Assembly: GCA_964522015.1 (NCBI GenBank)
Contig: CAZFST010000008.1
Location: 62,001-126,000 of the forward strand
Length of the DNA stretch: 64,000 nt
Direction of reading: 5' to 3'
Source: QQWI01 sp964522015
Lineage (GTDB): Bacteria; Bacillota; Clostridia; Peptostreptococcales; Acidaminobacteraceae
The position numbers were made by a program, and so were the translations under genes. Each line of letters begins with the position of its first letter. Positions within the stretch are counted from its first letter, which is position 1. A model generated the notes under the pieces. That model made no database searches, was not told the origin of the DNA, and saw only the letters and a list, made by a program, of their open reading frames with translations. Shown piece after piece: positions 61,906 to 64,000 of the stretch.

Positions 61906-62160
61906 TTATTTCACAATTTTTCGAATACTGGACTCAGATAAATAGTGTTTTTGCGATAATGTCTTGATGGATTGCCCCGCATCAAAGTCGTCACAAATTT
62001 GACGATTTCTATCAGCGAGTTTTGTTTTTGTGCCGCTTTTTTCTCCCCAGCCAATCCTGTCGATTGCTGAAGGCACATAGATAATACATCCGTTAACGTA
62101 CTGCTGAAGCGCCTCTAGTAGGTGGTCCGGCAAAACGTCTTTTCCGTTTAAGTACTGCAT
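61906..62160 (-). CDS. CD3324-family protein
   Basis: 84 residues. The N-terminal half has GKDVLPDHLLEALQQYVNGCIIYVP, then WGEKSGTK, and the C-terminal 25 residues are an HTH (SIKTLSQKHYLSESSIRKIV). The set matches the CD3324 family known from Clostridioides, presumed DNA-binding; its role is unknown. AAGGGGG precedes the ATG by six nt. It is transcribed toward the glg operon, with a terminator in between. Confidence 0.8.
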   Translation of the reverse strand: MQYLNGKDVLPDHLLEALQQYVNGCIIYVPSAIDRIGWGEKSGTKTKLADRNRQICDDFDAGQSIKTLSQKHYLSESSIRKIVK

Positions 62161-62215
62161 GGTAAGCCCCCTTAATGAAATTGTTTACGATTGCGATTGA
62201 GTTCTTTCTTACCAC
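62093..62215 (-). CDS. Possible small overlapping reading frame upstream of the CD3324 gene
   Basis: A GTG at 62215 follows AAAGGAGGTGG, one of the strongest RBS in the window, and opens a 40-residue basic frame (MVRKNSIAIVNNFIK...) that runs into the CD3324 gene in another frame and ends at 62093. It may be a coupling or leader frame for the CD3324 gene, or the RBS may be fortuitous. No homology recognised. Confidence 0.3.
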   Translation of the reverse strand: MVRKNSIAIVNNFIKGAYHAVLKRKRRFAGPPTRGASAVR

Positions 62216-62340
62216 AGTAACCACCTCCTTTCTGAAATTTAGATTCGTTATTAGTATATCACACTTTTTTGGAAATTAGATTACAGTTCAAAAACAAAAT
62301 ATTCCAATCTTGGTCTTAGAGCCAAAAAAACGACAATTCG

Positions 62341-63018
62341 CTATAAAATTGCGACAATCAGAATCGCCACAACTGTTTTTAGGATGAGAAAGATAATTAC
62401 AAAAGCTAATGTAATCAACAAGTTCAGTAATTTTGTCTCTGCAAGAAATTGACGTTTAAGATCTAAAATATGAAACGACTCAACTGGACGCATGAAAAAA
62501 TCAGCAATATTCGTGATTATCATCACCAATAACAGTGCATAAAAACCCATTTCAGACCACTTAAATATCATCTGAATATACTCTTGCAATAGGGCTTGAT
62601 CAAATAACAAACTTATTAAATCTCCCTTTTGCAAAGCTATGCCCATTCCTGCGAAAACAGTTAGTATAATCACTAAAATAAATAGTCTAGCCAGATTAAA
62701 GAATGTATCCGAAGTGAAATGACTTTTCCCCATAAAAAACTTCAAAAGTGGATAGATACCCTTGGCAAGACCATTTTGATATGCCTTGACATCCACCCGT
62801 TCAATATCTTGAGGCATCAAGCGCCATAAGGTTTTCTCATCAGAGATCAGCATCAGGGTAGTACCTTGTTTGGTATAAGCTAAGTAGCTATCTTTCTCAC
62901 CTTTCTTCAAATTTTCTAGATAGATCGTATTACCACTTTTCAGTACAAGGTTTACAGCATAGTTGTACCCATCGTCTTGGTGTTCAAGTAGGTCGAATAA
63001 ATTATTCTGAATCGTCAT
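62341..63018 (-). CDS. Membrane protein of unknown function
   Basis: 225 residues from the ATG at 63018, with AGGAGG five nt upstream; the long in-frame extension to 63231 overlaps the promoter of the divergent gene and is rejected. Residues 1-110 are soluble and begin with an N-terminal segment rich in Lys/Asp; three membrane helices follow (about 118-137, 165-185, and a long C-terminal one at about 200-225). No family recognised. It is divergent to the ThrE gene. Confidence 0.65.
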   Translation of the reverse strand: MTIQNNLFDLLEHQDDGYNYAVNLVLKSGNTIYLENLKKGEKDSYLAYTKQGTTLMLISDEKTLWRLMPQDIERVDVKAYQNGLAKGIYPLLKFFMGKSHFTSDTFFNLARLFILVIILTVFAGMGIALQKGDLISLLFDQALLQEYIQMIFKWSEMGFYALLLVMIITNIADFFMRPVESFHILDLKRQFLAETKLLNLLITLAFVIIFLILKTVVAILIVAIL

Positions 63019-63154
63019 GTATGCCTCCTGGTTCGTATGATTCCTTCTGGGTATCCTATTGATAGCCAAATTTATCGAGGCTAAGCTTTTTTTTGAAAAA
63101 AAAAGACAGAAACGTTTGCCCCCCAAATAGGACTGTTTATTTTCTGTAAAAGTC

Positions 63155-63182
63155 TTTACAAATCTACTCACCACACTATAAT
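63155..63182 (+). promoter_or_regulatory. Promoter of the ThrE-like gene
   Basis: TTTACA (63155-63160), 16-bp spacer, TATAAT (63177-63182). The ATG is 36 bp downstream. Confidence 0.6.
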
Positions 63183-63217
63183 TGGGTAAGGTGCTAACCC
63201 TAATAGAAGAGGATGCT

Positions 63218-63991
63218 ATGAACACAAACATACAACAACAGAGAATTATAGATATAGCCCTGTTCGCAGGGAAAACAATTCTTGAAAATGGCGCAGAAAC
63301 CTATCGGGTTGAAGAGACCATCAAAATCCTTTGCCTGTCAAAAGGCATTGAAGAAGTCAATTGCTTCTGTGTACCCACTGGGATTTTCCTTTCAGTTGCC
63401 TTTGATTACCAAGAATACACATTTGTTAGACGCATTAAAAATTCCCGCATAGACCTTGAAGTCATTTCAATGGTTAACGATTTTTCCAGGAGATACGTCA
63501 ATCATCAAATATCCGATGACGAAGCGTACGAACAGCTAAAAACCATTGCAGACTCTCCAAAATTCCCAATGCCAATCCGTTTATTCTTCGCAGGTGTAGC
63601 AGGCGGTTTCTTTGCAATGATGTTTAATGGTAACTGGACAGATTGTTCTGCAGCATTTATCGTCTCACTTTTAACCATGGCATTACTGGATAGTCACAAC
63701 TTCAAAATCCGATCTTATTTTATTAAACACGTCCTTGGGGGTATGACCCTGGCCGCACTCACTATCTTCATCCATTACATCTACCAACTGAACGGCCTTC
63801 CCATTCATTTTGACAATGTCATTATCGGCTCCTTGATGCCACTGGTTCCAGGAGTTGCCTTTACAAATGCCTTAAGGGACACAATTTCCGGCGATTATCT
63901 ATCCGGTGTATCAAAGCTCTCTGAAGCCATGGCCATCGCTGTCGCCATCGCCATAGGAGTTGGTGGCGTACTCAATTTTAGATTTTTTTAA
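63218..63991 (+). CDS. Threonine/serine exporter family protein, N-terminal half (ThrE_1)
   Basis: 257 residues from the ATG at 63218 with AGAGG five nt upstream; the upstream start at 63182 overlaps the -10. The soluble N-terminus (GKTILENGAETYRVEET, CVPTGIFLSV, RRIKNSRIDLEVIS) and five or so C-terminal helices (from about 121), including IIGSLMPLVPGVAFTNALRD, match the DUF1212/ThrE_1 half-protein. In Firmicutes this half is paired with a separate ThrE_2 gene: the bases after its stop (TAGGAGG, 63993-63999) are an RBS, so the partner probably starts just past the window edge. The transporter exports amino acids in Corynebacterium; the substrate here is inferred. Confidence 0.88.
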   Translation: MNTNIQQQRIIDIALFAGKTILENGAETYRVEETIKILCLSKGIEEVNCFCVPTGIFLSVAFDYQEYTFVRRIKNSRIDLEVISMVNDFSRRYVNHQISDDEAYEQLKTIADSPKFPMPIRLFFAGVAGGFFAMMFNGNWTDCSAAFIVSLLTMALLDSHNFKIRSYFIKHVLGGMTLAALTIFIHYIYQLNGLPIHFDNVIIGSLMPLVPGVAFTNALRDTISGDYLSGVSKLSEAMAIAVAIAIGVGGVLNFRFF

Positions 63992-64000
63992 TAGGAGGCA

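Overview
The window reads as a chromosomal segment of a low-to-mid GC, Gram-positive, probably motile and anaerobic Clostridia-type Firmicute. The evidence is Bacillota gene order (murB-PHP-rapZ-yvcK-nudix-whiA-HPr), AddAB instead of RecBCD, strong AGGAGG-type ribosome binding sites, a pyruvate kinase with the extra C-terminal phosphohistidine domain, a CD3324-family protein, GlgD beside GlgC, and two methyl-accepting chemotaxis proteins. I cannot name the genus from sequence alone. No rRNA, tRNA, CRISPR array or prophage was seen. All recognised genes look intact except the first, which is cut by the window edge.

Layout. 1-5.9 kb: YkgJ-type Cys-cluster protein (5' cut), Eis-like acetyltransferase, rhodanese lipoprotein plus GGDEF cyclase, Dus, and an RsmH-like methyltransferase; three copies of a GGGGGACG palindrome lie between these genes. 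5.9-13.3 kb: a chemoreceptor, two Fic proteins that each carry their own DNA-binding domain and a palindrome-covered promoter, RlmD, and an exported protein with two GerMN-like domains. 13.3-17.4 kb: repeat-rich DNA (a 40-bp/13-bp repeat tract and a three-part octamer array) around an Fe-S aldo/keto reductase and a YbgC thioesterase, then a complete 2.08-kb IS1182-type element. 17.4-25 kb: pyk, pfkA, dnaE and an orphan YnjB-like binding lipoprotein. 25-32 kb: HD-GYP phosphodiesterase, then the murB...whiA-HPr cluster. 32-35.4 kb: pantothenate operon (DUF2520-panB-panC-panD) behind a leader with all the hallmarks of a transcription-attenuation riboregulator. 35.6-40.9 kb: dCache chemoreceptor, PlsC, an HTH/HExxH gene pair, a candidate small RNA and a zinc-ribbon miniprotein. 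41-49.3 kb: DUF1461-addB-addA-cysQ operon. 49.4-51.5 kb: CheY, EamA transporter, PgsA. 51.5-61.4 kb: complete glycogen operon glgB-glgC-glgD-glgA-glgP-pulA. 61.4-64 kb: CD3324-family gene, a membrane protein, and a ThrE half-transporter running to the edge.

How it fits together. Carbon flow is well represented: pfkA-pyk (glycolysis) and the glycogen operon both have a GAAAACGTTT-type palindrome upstream that could be a catabolite-control (cre-like) site, and an HPr with both His15 and Ser46 is encoded next to whiA. Cyclic-di-GMP turnover (GGDEF with an intact I-site, HD-GYP) and chemotaxis genes are scattered through the window. The most promising undescribed items are the pan-operon leader RNA (35.2-35.45 kb), the free-standing small RNA at 40.42-40.50 kb, the translationally coupled HTH/HExxH pair at 38.8-40.3 kb, and the two Fic genes with promoter-embedded operators.
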